Shown piece by piece: positions 13,633 to 24,253 of a DNA stretch of 64,000 nt. The stretch spans positions 37,422-101,421 of the forward strand of contig BCJJ01000043.1 in NCBI GenBank assembly GCA_039545355.1. The letters run 5' to 3'. A program made the position numbers and the translations under genes. Each line of letters starts with the position of its first letter. The first letter of the stretch is position 1. A model generated the notes under the pieces. It worked only from the letters and a program-made list of their open reading frames with translations, was not told the origin of the DNA and ran no database searches. The stretch comes from Trichosporon coremiiforme. Its lineage: Eukaryota; Basidiomycota; Tremellomycetes; Trichosporonales; Trichosporonaceae.

Positions 13633-13689
13633 GGTGATGCTGTTACTCTTCAGGTGAGCGGATGTCGTCAGTCATCAGTGCTGCACGCA

Positions 13690-13696
13690 TTTTATA
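13690..13696 (-). promoter_or_regulatory. TATA box of the FAD oxidase gene
   Basis: TATAAAA on the minus strand about 60 bases upstream of the start codon at 13632. Position and orientation fit a core promoter for the oxidase gene. Confidence 0.5.
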
Positions 13697-13934
13697 GCGG
13701 TTCTGGACATGTGTCATGAAGGTGGGAATCAACGAGGTGGAGGGCATCCGATGATTACCGAGCCCTCCGTCGGAGTTTGCCGATCTTCCAGGACGTCATG
13801 TCCGCAGTTGGTCCGGATGCCTGACTTCTCCGGGCTTATCTATGGGGCCGCGTCGGATCGGCTCACGCATGCTGTCGAACATTGCCGCAGTCACAGTGCA
13901 CATAGAGTCCTAATACATCCGAAACGACGTCTAT

Positions 13935-16505
13935 CTACACTTCAAGGCCATCCGGGAACGCCAGCGTATCGCCCAACAGCGTCGCATACAATCCATCTGC
14001 GCTCCAGAGATTTTGGAACAACACGTCTTGCTCCAAGTCCGCCGCTGGCATCTGGAAAAGCGGGTTAAAGTCCCAGCTGAGAGCCCCCGCATCATCCTTC
14101 GGGTCGAGCGTGATCAGCGGGCTAGGCGCGTTCGTGAAGAGCGACAAATCCGAGAACGCAAAGTTGTTCATTGAGTTTCGGCGAGCGCGCTCCCCACTCG
14201 GTCCTGGACCGTCCAATTCCTGCTGTTCCGCCTGTCGCGCCTGGATGCGCTGCAGCTGCTCCTGGATTTGAGCAGGCGTTAACTGCGGCTGAGGCAGGTG
14301 CGGGGGAATGAAGCCTTGCGCGTCCGGCTGGTTCTCGGATCGCATAGAAGGTGGCTGGAGCAGCTTGGAGGCGGCACCCCTCGCACGCCAGTGCTTCTGA
14401 ATGCGCCCGAGAAGCTCGGCAAAGCCGTGAAGGAAGTGCTCCTCGTCAATGGCAGCACCACGCAGAGCGTTGACAACCCGCTCCAATAGTCCCGTGATGC
14501 TCTGCTCTCCGTGCTCAACCATTCCAGTGGCAAGAGCCTGTCGTTAGCTATCATTGCCCACGCTGAAGCTCACCTTGTAGAGGAATGTGGTGGCGAACAG
14601 GATATACTGGAAGATTCGACTTGGGCAATGCCTCAGCTTGCCCTTGTCCTCGAATACAGTGAGCGTGATCTCGATCATGCTCCTTGCGGCGGACAGCGCC
14701 TCCATGATCCACGGACCCTCCACCATGTTCAGTAGACTGGGAGACGAGTAGTGAATGTCGTTGGCCATTCGCCGACGCTTCAGCTTGCTTTGCAGAGCTC
14801 GAAGAGCCAGCGAGTAGGCGTACAGGACGACGTAGTCCAGCTCGATGCGAAGCAGAGCAGCCTCTATGCTTCCGTTTGCTGAGGATTAGCTGGCAAAACA
14901 CATGCCCACAGCGGCAACTCACTCAATTTATCCTGGGCCACCCTCTTTGAGTAGCGGATCTCGAGCCTCAATGAGCGCACGAAGCTCTCCCATGCTCCGG
15001 TTCTCAGAAGAGACCTAGTAATTTCCTTGTTTGGGTCTGATAAGTCAGTTACACGCGCGAACCGTCGTCAGTCTCACAGAGGTGATCTTGAATGGTGCCC
15101 ATGAGCTGTGCAATTGCACCGAGCATGAAAGCATCTGAGGCATGCACATCGCCCTCGCGATCATTGACCATAGTGGAGATCGTCTCCCACCAGCGCGAAG
15201 TCATCTGCTCCTGGAAGACAGCGTTGCGACCCAATCGGACGGCGATGCTGTTTCGGTCAATTTCAATCGACAAGCGGACAACTCACTGTCGGTCGGCATT
15301 GTAGCAATACACCCATGTCTTGAGTGTTCGTGACTGGAGCCAGGGTGTTGTCTCCTCCTGCTTGAGCTTGACTACTTCATGGATTCCCAGCTCCTGCGCC
15401 AGGCGCACCGCGAGGCCAATGTTCGCCCAACTGTAGGAGTCGTACCGCAGAGAGGGTTGCAGAAGCCGCGACTGCTCTGATCCTTCCGTGTGCTCCCTTG
15501 TGCCCGGCATCGATACGATCGGCCACTCACTCAGCAGCAGCAGAGCCTCGACTGAGCTGACGTTCCTCACCGACGGGTCACCATCGAGGACACTCAGCAG
15601 TCCCAGTCGGACCCACTGCGCAAGCTGGGTGTGAATCGCTGGTCCGCGCCCTTCAGGAAGGACTCTCGAGTACCGCGCAGCAATGACGATGATCGTTCCC
15701 AGCAGCAGCGACTCGCTTCGGACGAGGGAAGGAAGGTAGCTCGGCTCGAAGACGTTCGGATGGAGAAGCGGATACAGCGGCGCCATCTCAAGCTCGAAGC
15801 TTCAATGTCAGCTGCGGGAACATCCGCCCAGTTTGGACTCACAAGCTGCACAGCGCCCTCGCTTCCTGAATGCTGAGGAAGCCTTTCTCGATCGGTTGCC
15901 ACTGACTCCACACGCTCGCATTGTTATTGCTGCCTCCTATGTTGATGCTCTTGTTGACGCGCGGACCAAGCTTGTATTGCAGGGAAGACGCCGATGCTAG
16001 AAGCTTGAGCGCATCGCTGGGATGGTGGAGGGATGACTTGATGAGGGTGTCTTCCTCCTCTGATCCATCGCTCGAGTCGCGCTCCCTGTCACTACCGCTT
16101 TGACTGTGCTCTCGCCTGCGCTTGCCATCTCGACCTTTGCTGGAACTTGGGCCCGCCCTATCACCTCCATGAGGGGTGGCTGTCGACGAGGTCTCGGAGC
16201 GACGCGGAGCGGGCGGCCTGACCTTGGTAGGGGCAGACTTGATGCAGTCGCGCTGTTCGCGGAGGCACCGCTCGCATGGTCCGGACCACGGGGCGTTCGG
16301 GTCGCCGAAGGAGCACTTGAGTTTACGCTGGATGAGGTTGAAAACAACGGGCCCCGTGCAGGTTGAAACCGCCGAGATGCGATTGTGTCAGTCACCGATT
16401 CAGTGGACGGTCCGGGAAAGGCGTTCCGAAGCTTACCGATCGGCAGGGAAGACAAGCCCTGTACGTGCGTTTCGGCTTCTTGGAGATGTTATCGTCCTCA
16501 GCCAT
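13935..16505 (-). CDS. Zn2Cys6 fungal transcription factor (fungal_trans type)
   Basis: A second zinc-cluster regulator. Seven exons (16505-16437, 16327-15843, 15799-15287, 15247-15078, 15036-14923, 14878-14574, 14537-13935) give 752 residues, all phases closing. The cluster is Cys18, 21, 28, 41, 44 and 51, with a long 12-residue loop between the third and fourth Cys and an intron inside it. The middle part has APLYPLLHPNVF and CYNADRHIAVRLGR, the latter created by a splice and typical of the fungal-specific transcription factor domain (PF04082 type). A Gln-rich stretch lies near residues 620-640 and the tail is acidic. The gene is upstream of and co-directional with the FAD oxidase, so it may regulate that enzyme; this is inference from position only. 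Confidence 0.85.
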
Positions 16506-17185
16506 GGTTGCTGTCAATCCCAAAGTCGGGGATGCGGGTTACGATGCCGATTGTCGTAGTCGGTGTTGATGTGTCTTGGTGGGAGGTGATGAGGAAGACG
16601 ACGAGGTGCGACAGCGATTGAACGCGTTTCACAACAATCACATCCGTCACGTGACCTCTAGATCCCGCACTTCTCCGAGATTCACCCAAATCTCAAGGTG
16701 GGCAGTGGGCTTGATAGACCTTTCCACTGCTGCCTCGGACGCGCAGACACCACCTCTACTGTGACCAACCCATACCGTATCTAATGATTCTGCTGTCCGG
16801 CAGAAGAAGGGGAGCCCTCGAAGCGTGCCGGCCGTGTCCCGTAGCTCATGTCGGCTTTTGTGAGCACCGCCCATCTGTCGCTCGCGGCACAATCATCGTC
16901 CACTGCGCGCAGCCGGAGCGGGAAGTTCGAGATCTGCATCTCACCTCACGTTGTCCCGCTGTTCTCAGCTGTCGAGGTGACAGGAATCGTCCACAGAACA
17001 GATGACGCCCCACGCTAGGGCGAATCGCTATCTAATCAACGAGCGCCGATCCTCCACGTTCGTTTACGTAACGAGCCAGATTTCGACCCGCATTCTTCCG
17101 ACTCCTGAACTTTCTCATGTTCCGACCAATCTCCACCCTCCCACGCAACATCAAGCTCAAAAGAACGCAATGAGACACAAAAAGA

Positions 17186-17295
17186 CGACGTTGACATGAT
17201 TCGAACATGCGCTCCCGAAGGAAGTTGATTTCCGGAATCCCTCTCCGAAGAGAGACCATTCTAGTCAACCGCGTTAACCACTCCGCCACAACGCC
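17186..17295 (-). tRNA. tRNA-Ser(AGA), with intron
   Basis: The minus strand folds as a type II tRNA. The acceptor stem is GGCGTTG with CAACGTC and discriminator G. The D stem is GCG/CGC with AGTGGTTAA in the loop, the anticodon stem GTTGA/TCAAC, and there is a long variable arm. The T stem GCATG/CATGT encloses TTCGAAT. Anticodon AGA is at 17262-17260. The anticodon stem only pairs if about 29 nt (17258-17230) are removed one base 3' of the anticodon, the standard position for a tRNA intron. Serine identity rests on AGA, the long variable arm and discriminator G. CCA is not encoded. Confidence 0.93.
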
Positions 17296-17833
17296 TGGGT
17301 TGTGTTGTTGCTTTCAAACATTAGCCGTAGATAATAGACCCTCCCCGCCTCGTGGCATCCCAGAGTCTCCCTGTGGACCTTGAGCTGACGTTTCGACGGG
17401 CAGATGACCGGGATGGACAGACTTCAAAAGCGAACAATAACAAGCAAACATGCGCTCTCAAGGACGCCGTGCTGTGCTGCGGTGCAGCTTTCACAAGCCT
17501 GTCCCGAACAGCCTTAAGCCTTTGGGGACCTCTCCTAGCTGGTTTATTGTGGGAGCTCTGTTGTGCTAACGTGATAATGAGATTGTCCATCGACACCTTC
17601 GGCGCTCCAGTGCTCTCGACCGCTGGCACTTCACGGATGTTCGAACAAGGGGCTTCCCAGACCCACAACAGCGAAGCTGCTAGTCTGCATCGTCTGTGCC
17701 ATACACCGCCCTGTGATCGCTTTCGAAACAGCTATGCAGGACCGGCGGACAAAGGTAGCTGACGGCATCGCCCTCGCCAACTCCGCTCTACCGTCCTCAT
17801 TGTATCATCATCTCCACTGACCACGTTGCTCAC

Positions 17834-17839
17834 TATAAA
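17834..17839 (+). promoter_or_regulatory. TATA box of the 1107-residue gene
   Basis: TATAAA lies 71 bases upstream of the ATG at 17910, within the usual range for a core promoter with a short 5' leader. Confidence 0.5.
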
Positions 17840-17909
17840 GCTTATGGACTCCGACGTTTGATGGATACCTATCAAGCTCTCAGCAGCTCACTACCAGACT
17901 CACATCGAC

Positions 17910-20900
17910 ATGTCCGACACTCCAGATGGCGCCAGCCGCCAGCGCGGTCAATCGGCGCCGGCAGGTTTGTTCCTTGCGTCTCCCAACCAAGCACCACCTG
18001 CAGCACCAAGCGGCTCCGGTACTGCCGGTCCCGCGGCCAACTCTGCTACTCCTGGCAGTACAGCCGCCGGTGGTGCTCCGCGAGCGGCAACGCAAGGTGG
18101 GACGGGCCCCGCCAACGGCACTGGCACCACTGGCACTATCCCCGCCCGTTCTCGCGATAACCGGAGCCCGATGACGCCGTCGGAGAACACACAGCGGATC
18201 AACCAGGAAATGCGACAGCGTTACGCGCAACTGCCGCACGCGCTAAACGGCTTCGTGAGGGCCATCAACGCGGCCGGCGATTGGGACGGTGTTCGCGCAG
18301 TGTTCGCCTTCTCTTTCCCGCGCAGCTACTCGGAGGACGTGAACCAGATGAATGGCAACCGCCACGTTCAACCCTCACGTGCCCAACAGGCCACAAGACA
18401 CCCCGACTTCTGCTCTCGCGACGTTCTCATCGGTATCGGTAGGGATGTTAGGATTACCACAGATGAGCGCTGGCTCTCACTCACCACCGGTGACGCGTCT
18501 GTGCATCCCGATCGTTACACCGAGAATCCCTTCATATCCGTACGTGGCAACAACAGCAATCGGGGCAGCGGCGCCGGTCGTGGCGGCCAGGATCGCGAGG
18601 ACGACGAGGACGACTGGAACGACGTGTTCGAAGACGACGAAGATGAAGACGACGACGACGACGACGATGGCAGTCACGGACACATTGCCGGCGGTGGCGG
18701 CCCCAGGGGCCACGGGGGACCTGGACCCGGCGGCGTTGGTGGCAGCAGTGGATCCGGCGGCGGCAGTGGTGGTGGAAGTAACGGAGGTGTTAACGGCCAT
18801 GCAAACGGTGGCGGCTCTCCCGACGGCGGCGGCCATCCTGACAGGGGTGGCTACCCCGACGGGGGTGGCTATGCCAACGGTGCCGGCTATGCCAACGGTA
18901 GCGGCCAACATCTCGCTGGAAACTGGGCAAACACCGATGGCTATTCACATTACAGCGCGCTTGACGGTCACGATGGCTTCGTCGAAACCGATGATGACAC
19001 GAACGGCAGGGGCGAAGACGAACCCGACCGCCAACATGGCCAACAGACTCTCGGAGGCAGTAACGGCCAACGCAATCCGTGGGATGGGTGGGCCAGAACA
19101 GGAGGAGGAATAAGTGGGGATGGCAGCCAAGATCCGCCTCACGGTAGCCCATCCTCTTCGTCGTCCAGCTCCTCCGGCGGCGCTCCTCACCCTTTCGATC
19201 GCTCTGGGGTCATCAATCCCTCTCACATGGCTAGCTCTCGCCTTGCGTCTCCAGTGTCAAGGATTGTGCTCTTGGCATCTTCGCCCGATATTGAGACGAA
19301 GGAGGAGAAGAGGAATAGTCTTCCCGCCCCTCCCGACCTCCAGGAAGACATGGATGTCGATACCCCCGAAGCCCGCGCCGACCGCAAGGGCAAGCGCAAG
19401 GCGGTGGCATCCCCTCCGGAGGAGAGCCCGTCGCAGCGCCGACGACCCTCGCCGCCTCTCTCTCCGAAGACTGTTGCCAGTCGAATTGCGTCGAGGCGTC
19501 GTACCAGTTTCGCCCCATCCCCCGCTTCTGCGGCTGCAGGCTCGTCCTCAAGCACTCCCGCCCGTCACAATACGCCAATGAGCCCTGCTGCCCGTCCCGT
19601 CCCTTACTCCGAGATTAAGAACGCCATCGACCGTTCTCTTCGCGATGTCGAAGCCTCCGTCGACGAGAACGTTGGTGCTGCCGATGAGACCTTTGCTGGC
19701 CGAACCATGATCGCAGCCGACAGCCAAGCTGGTGCTGCGCCCTCTCCTGACGACGCACCTGTGGCCTCTGCTCAGAGTGTTGCGTTGCCGCGTGCGTTTC
19801 GCCCCAATCGGCAGCCCTTGCAGTCGAGTCCCCTCGCCCGCCACCGGGTTGTAACGGCTAGCCACACCGAGTCCCCTGCCCCTCTTCCTGCCACGCAGGG
19901 CTACTCCTCGGACGACGCTGAGATGTCTTACGCGGAGGGCACGTCGCGCATGCACCCTGACTACACCGCAATTTATGCCGAAGGCGTCGATGTGGAACGC
20001 ATGGTGGAGGGCAGCTTTGTCACATCGGCTCCCACCCCTCAGATCAGCCCTCAGCGCGCACCGGAGACCCCCGCCGACGCGAAGGACGCTGCAGCCGACG
20101 AGCAGCGCGATGGAGCGCCCGAGGAGATGGAGGGCGTCGAATTCTTCTCCGCCGTTGACGACATCTCCGACTTCCACGCCTCGCGGGCCAGCGGCAGCGA
20201 TGCAGACTACTCCAACGACAGCAATGATGAGCTCAGTCGTCGCTCCCTGCGACGCTCTAGGGGTGGTGGGTATGGCAGCGACGGTTTGTACTATGACCCA
20301 GAGGAGAACAGTTCTGCCTCCCCGGAGGTCAACGACAGTTCCGCTGTCCTTGAGCCCGACTCTCAGTCCGACGAGTCCGGCTCCGAATACTTCGACCGCG
20401 ATCTGCCTCAGCCCGACAACTGGTCGATGAGCACGCCTCGCCCTGACCGCTCCGGACTCTCCGCTATCCAGGAGGAGTCAATCTACAGCCCTGTCGTCTC
20501 GTCCGGAACCGGCACCCCGGTAGCCGTTGGGCTGGGTATCACGCCCATGCCCTTGTCGCCCTCATTTCCCTCGCTTAATGCTGGCACTGGAGCTTCGGGC
20601 TCGACCGCTCAGCTCCCTCAGCTAACTGCTTCTACCGGGGCATCCGCTACCTCGTCTCAGGCGACTGCTCGTCCGCTGATCCTGTCCCTGTATCCCCCTC
20701 CCCGGCCCACCATCCCCGCTTCCACGCCCATCCCGAGCGTTCAGCTCCGCTCGCCCTCCGTCGAGTTCGTCGCACACGAGTCCCCTTCTTGTGGCCCGGG
20801 GCCTGATGACACCATCCTCACGGTCAGCTCAACCGACACGGACCGTGTCAGCCCCGAAAAGCCAGCCCGCACAGGCGCGGAGGAGCGCGAGAATGTCGCC

Positions 20901-21233
20901 GAGCTGCGGGCTACCGGTGAGCTCTCCCCCGACTGTCTGAGGGCGTTGCAGGAGGGGACCGCCGTTCTGCAGACCATTGCCGCTGGAGCCTGGAGTGTCC
21001 CCGCGCCTACTCAGGACGCAGCCAGGGCGGCCGCCGCCAGCGACATGCAGCCCAGGCTGGCGCTGCCCACGGATGAGTCCGCCCCTCGCGAGCCGAGTTC
21101 TGGCAAAACCCCTAAGGCGAAGCGCTCTGGTAAGTCTCGATCCTCCTCGCGTGAGCCGAGTGCCGACCCGGACGGGTATCGTCCCACCCGCAGGAGTGGA
21201 AGGTCTACCAAGCCCGTTAAGTACAACGAGTAA
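17910..21233 (+). CDS. Large low-complexity acidic/Gly-rich protein, function unknown
   Basis: A single uninterrupted frame of 1107 codons, unusual beside such intron-rich neighbours. The only part that looks folded is about residues 90-210 (RINQEMRQRYAQLPHALNG to the FCSRDVLIGIGRDVRITTDE area). It is followed by a strongly acidic tract around 225-253, a Gly/Asn-rich repeat region around 256-350 with GG-Y/H-PDG-like units, and long Ser/Pro-rich disordered stretches. The C terminus is basic (PTRRSGRSTKPVKYNE) and could bind DNA or serve nuclear import. No catalytic motif or membrane segment is visible. A TATA box lies 71 bases upstream. I do not recognise the family; a nuclear or chromatin-related scaffold is only a guess. 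Confidence 0.75.
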   Translation: MSDTPDGASRQRGQSAPAGLFLASPNQAPPAAPSGSGTAGPAANSATPGSTAAGGAPRAATQGGTGPANGTGTTGTIPARSRDNRSPMTPSENTQRINQEMRQRYAQLPHALNGFVRAINAAGDWDGVRAVFAFSFPRSYSEDVNQMNGNRHVQPSRAQQATRHPDFCSRDVLIGIGRDVRITTDERWLSLTTGDASVHPDRYTENPFISVRGNNSNRGSGAGRGGQDREDDEDDWNDVFEDDEDEDDDDDDDGSHGHIAGGGGPRGHGGPGPGGVGGSSGSGGGSGGGSNGGVNGHANGGGSPDGGGHPDRGGYPDGGGYANGAGYANGSGQHLAGNWANTDGYSHYSALDGHDGFVETDDDTNGRGEDEPDRQHGQQTLGGSNGQRNPWDGWARTGGGISGDGSQDPPHGSPSSSSSSSSGGAPHPFDRSGVINPSHMASSRLASPVSRIVLLASSPDIETKEEKRNSLPAPPDLQEDMDVDTPEARADRKGKRKAVASPPEESPSQRRRPSPPLSPKTVASRIASRRRTSFAPSPASAAAGSSSSTPARHNTPMSPAARPVPYSEIKNAIDRSLRDVEASVDENVGAADETFAGRTMIAADSQAGAAPSPDDAPVASAQSVALPRAFRPNRQPLQSSPLARHRVVTASHTESPAPLPATQGYSSDDAEMSYAEGTSRMHPDYTAIYAEGVDVERMVEGSFVTSAPTPQISPQRAPETPADAKDAAADEQRDGAPEEMEGVEFFSAVDDISDFHASRASGSDADYSNDSNDELSRRSLRRSRGGGYGSDGLYYDPEENSSASPEVNDSSAVLEPDSQSDESGSEYFDRDLPQPDNWSMSTPRPDRSGLSAIQEESIYSPVVSSGTGTPVAVGLGITPMPLSPSFPSLNAGTGASGSTAQLPQLTASTGASATSSQATARPLILSLYPPPRPTIPASTPIPSVQLRSPSVEFVAHESPSCGPGPDDTILTVSSTDTDRVSPEKPARTGAEERENVAELRATGELSPDCLRALQEGTAVLQTIAAGAWSVPAPTQDAARAAAASDMQPRLALPTDESAPREPSSGKTPKAKRSGKSRSSSREPSADPDGYRPTRRSGRSTKPVKYNE

Positions 21234-21832
21234 AGCTAAGATGAAGAGGGCCAGATGATGTAAATAGCATAGCTCTTCTTAAAGATGTGATCGTTTCCTA
21301 ACCAGATGACCACACTGCCACACCCGCTGTTTAACCTGCCCTTCGCCGTCGCCCTCTTCCTTGGTCCACAGTAGCCCGCAAGACAACGACCACTCGCATT
21401 GGACTGACATCCCCGAGCACATCTACGCGCTCCCTTCCGACCACTCCTCGAACTCTTCCAACTTGTGGGCGACATGTAATGTTGAGTACTTCTGCATCGT
21501 ATCACTGTGTGCGTATCTCTGTGTGATACTTCAGCAGTACTCAGTGTCCCGACAGGCAGTCGGGGTCGGCACGATGCGCAATGCACACACAGTCGACGGT
21601 CGGTGCAGAATCACCACGGGGCACCACCTGGAGCTCCAAGCAGCGAGCACCATGCATCGCGTGCCTTGCACCGAGCACCGAGCGACCAGCACTGTCCACC
21701 TCGCATCGAGCGCGATGCGTGAGCACCAGCGATGGTGCGTCCCCACAGCTTCGCCCACACCTTGGCGCCTGGGTACATAAGCCCGCTCGCGCCATGTTCT
21801 CCCCGTCTCAACGCTCAGCACCACACGACACC
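21234..21832. other. Intergenic region
   Basis: Contains the 3' flank of the 1107-residue gene and the promoter of the next gene, with a TATA-like TACATAA at 21774-21780. The plus-strand frame upstream of 21794 is open back to 21581, but the TATA-like site lies inside it, so that part is probably not coding. Confidence 0.5.
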
Positions 21833-23820
21833 ATGGACGCCACCCTCCTCGCCGCGCTCGATAAGCTGACGGAGACGCTCCAGACTCTGCAGGCAGGCGG
21901 CGATGGCGCCTTCGCGCTGCAGCTGTACCCGCCTGCTACGTCTGAGGGCGGCTCTCTCCCCACCCTCACAAGCAAGGCTCCCTCCCCGCCGGCCCCTGCA
22001 GAAGGGAACTACGCCGCCCCACTGCAGCTGTACTACACCCTCAGCGAGCGGGGTCCCGTGCTCTCGTGTGCGATCGCCTTCGGTCCCGGGACCCAAGCGA
22101 TATGTACCCCGACGAACAACGGGGTCGAGGCGAAAGCGACCTGTGGCCCTCCTCCGCCGAGCCGACTCGCTGGTCCGGGAAGGGCATGGGATGGCGTAGT
22201 GAGGGCGGCTGGGAGACGCACACGGCGGGCGTTCTACAAGCCCCAGCCTGAGTCATGGTCCGAGAGCGAGAGCTACGTCGACAGTGAGGACAGTGCGCCC
22301 AAACTTGAGGCTCAGTCCTGTGTCGATGCCAAGCGCACGAGCCTGCCCTCTCCGCCTTCGTCGTCATCGGAGGGGACCAAGATCGCCACTGCGACGCAAG
22401 TGCCGGCGCCGAACATGCCCAAGAAAGTGGATAGTGAGGCGAAGCCGCCTCAGCCGTCGGCGTCGGTTGCGTCCTCGAAGGGTGTTATGTACGATCCGCA
22501 GTGGTGGGTCAAGGACCGAGGCACGCCTACCGCTCCTCCTGGAGCCGCCCCCATCTCACCAACCGCCCGACCTGTGGCCCTGCCTGTCAACTCGCCCACC
22601 GGACCGCCATCGACCGGCACGGTGTCGGGATCTCGCCCGACTGATCCGTATAACCCCCACTGGTGGGTCAAGGACCAGATGATGAGCACCGATACCGCGA
22701 CTGTTGCGCCTCGCCTCAAAGGGGCCATCCCCCAGCCTGATCCGGTGACTCCGTTCCATTCAGCCTTCCAATCCCGACCGGAGCACAGTCGACATCGGGC
22801 TCGGAGTCGGGATCTCGCCCTACCAGCCCTTACAACCCTCACTGGTGGGTGAAGGAGAAGAGGAAGCGGTGCGATTCGAACTTCGCGACCACTCCTCACG
22901 CCTTCGAAGCCGAGCCGGTCACTCATCTCAAGATCGCCCCCCACTCCGAGCCTTCCTTTCGAGCCCAAGCCGCTGCTCACCCCGCCGCCGAGCCCGAGTT
23001 CCAGTCTCGCCCGGGCTCTCCCACCGGTTCCGAAGACTCCCATGGCCTCTATGACCCACACTGGTGGGTCAAGAAGCGACCCATCGCTCCCAGAGCTCCC
23101 TCCCCCACTGGCTCCCGACCTACTTCACCCTACGACCCCCACTGGTGGGTCAAGGACAAGAACCTGGTTCCGGTCTCCCCGCCTTCCCAGCCTGTCACCT
23201 CCACCATCCCCGCCCCGCCTGTCACCCCAACGGAGTCCGTCCCCATGTCTGCCGTCGAGTCCGAGCCTCTCGTCCGAGCCAAGCCGGTCCAGGCTGAATC
23301 TCTCGATGCCGAAGCTGCCCCGTCTGTTCCTCTCCGCCCCGTCTCTTCCAACTCTAAGAGCGAGGGGAGGGTGAAAGTCCGAATGCGCCGCGGTCTGCCC
23401 TTCTTCGAGGACTCCCGTCACCACACCGCCCTCGTCGACCTCGAGTATCCCACCGACCATCCCTTGCCTGCTCATCCGGAGGGATGTGCCATCTGCGACA
23501 GGAGGGCAGTAAGGAGTGTCCTCTTCCCTCACGCACCGCCGGGGTGTGCCGAGGTCGCTCCAAAGGCTGGCCCGAAGGTCATCACTAAAGTTCCTAAGGT
23601 AGCTGCTCCGATGACCAACTCCTCGGCAGCCCCGGTGGTGAAGACGGACGCTGCAGGTACGGCGAAGGCAACAGTAAAGATCCTCGAGGCTCAGAGGGCA
23701 CTGAAGGTCTTCGACTCGACTGGTGGCAAGCTCACGCCGGCTGCATTCATCCGTGCGCCCCTCCCCCGCACGGCGAAGAAACGGATGGAGTCCCCAGCCC
23801 CAATTGCCTCGGACAGATGA
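21833..23820 (+). CDS. Repeat protein with PHWWVK motifs, function unknown (frame change inside)
   Basis: A Pro/Ser-rich protein with five spaced copies of a short motif, YDPQWWVK or Y(N/D)PHWWVK, at about 22491, 22647, 22831, 23053 and 23131. Each is followed by charged residues, and most are preceded by a GSRPT(S/D)PY-like lead. The first two copies are in one frame and the last three in the next, so the frame must change between about 22690 and 22800. Removing 22745-22788 (44 nt, GTGACT...CACAG) restores the frame at phase 0, but that segment lacks the branch-like element seen in other introns here. A one-base indel is the alternative. The start at 21833 (ACACCATGG context) is preferred over 21794. 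A Cys-containing segment (CAICDRRA) lies near the C terminus. No known family. Confidence 0.65.
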
Positions 23821-24253
23821 GTTCGGTGTTCGTAGTGATGCATATCTGTGATTAACTTATGCATTTCTCGGTCAGTTGTAGTTGTTGGTCGAGGGAAGGA
23901 ACCGATTCTGGCATGTGCGTGCCCCGGTTACTCACTCGCTGCCAACCGAGCAACCCGCGTACGGCGCCCAGCCCTGCCGGCCATGCCTCAGGCAGAGGCG
24001 AGCCACCTGCACTAAGCATCTCCCATGAAAGCATCGCCGAAAGTTTACTCACCTAACTAAACACTTTAGCGTAATGAAGTGGTGTCAAGGTGCAGCACGC
24101 CCGGCCCTCCCCGCCGAGAGCGGGTGCCGGGTATGACGTGCGAGCGCTTCCGGGCCGGGATTGGTGGGCCATCTTGGCGCCGCAGGTACATATCGCGCCG
24201 CTCCAACTTTCCTTCTGCTCACCCACACCTTCCCCGAAACCCCGACAGACAAC
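23821..24253. other. Intergenic region
   Basis: Separates the HWWVK repeat gene from the alcohol dehydrogenase gene. No gene is seen; the last 150 bases should contain the dehydrogenase promoter. Confidence 0.5.

Larger units (their letters stand above)
16506..17909. other. Intergenic region holding a tRNA gene
   Basis: About 1.4 kb between the minus-strand regulator and the plus-strand 1107-residue gene. It contains the tRNA-Ser gene at 17186-17295 and a TATA box at 17834. I see no protein-coding gene in the rest. Confidence 0.6.

Noticed and set aside
18580..19100. Idea that the 1107-residue protein is a retrotransposon Gag
   Set aside because: No zinc knuckle, no adjacent polymerase or integrase frame and no terminal repeats.
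18477..20177. Alternative frames within the 1107-codon gene, including 209 and 253 codons
   Set aside because: They arise from GGC/GAC repeat codons read in other frames.
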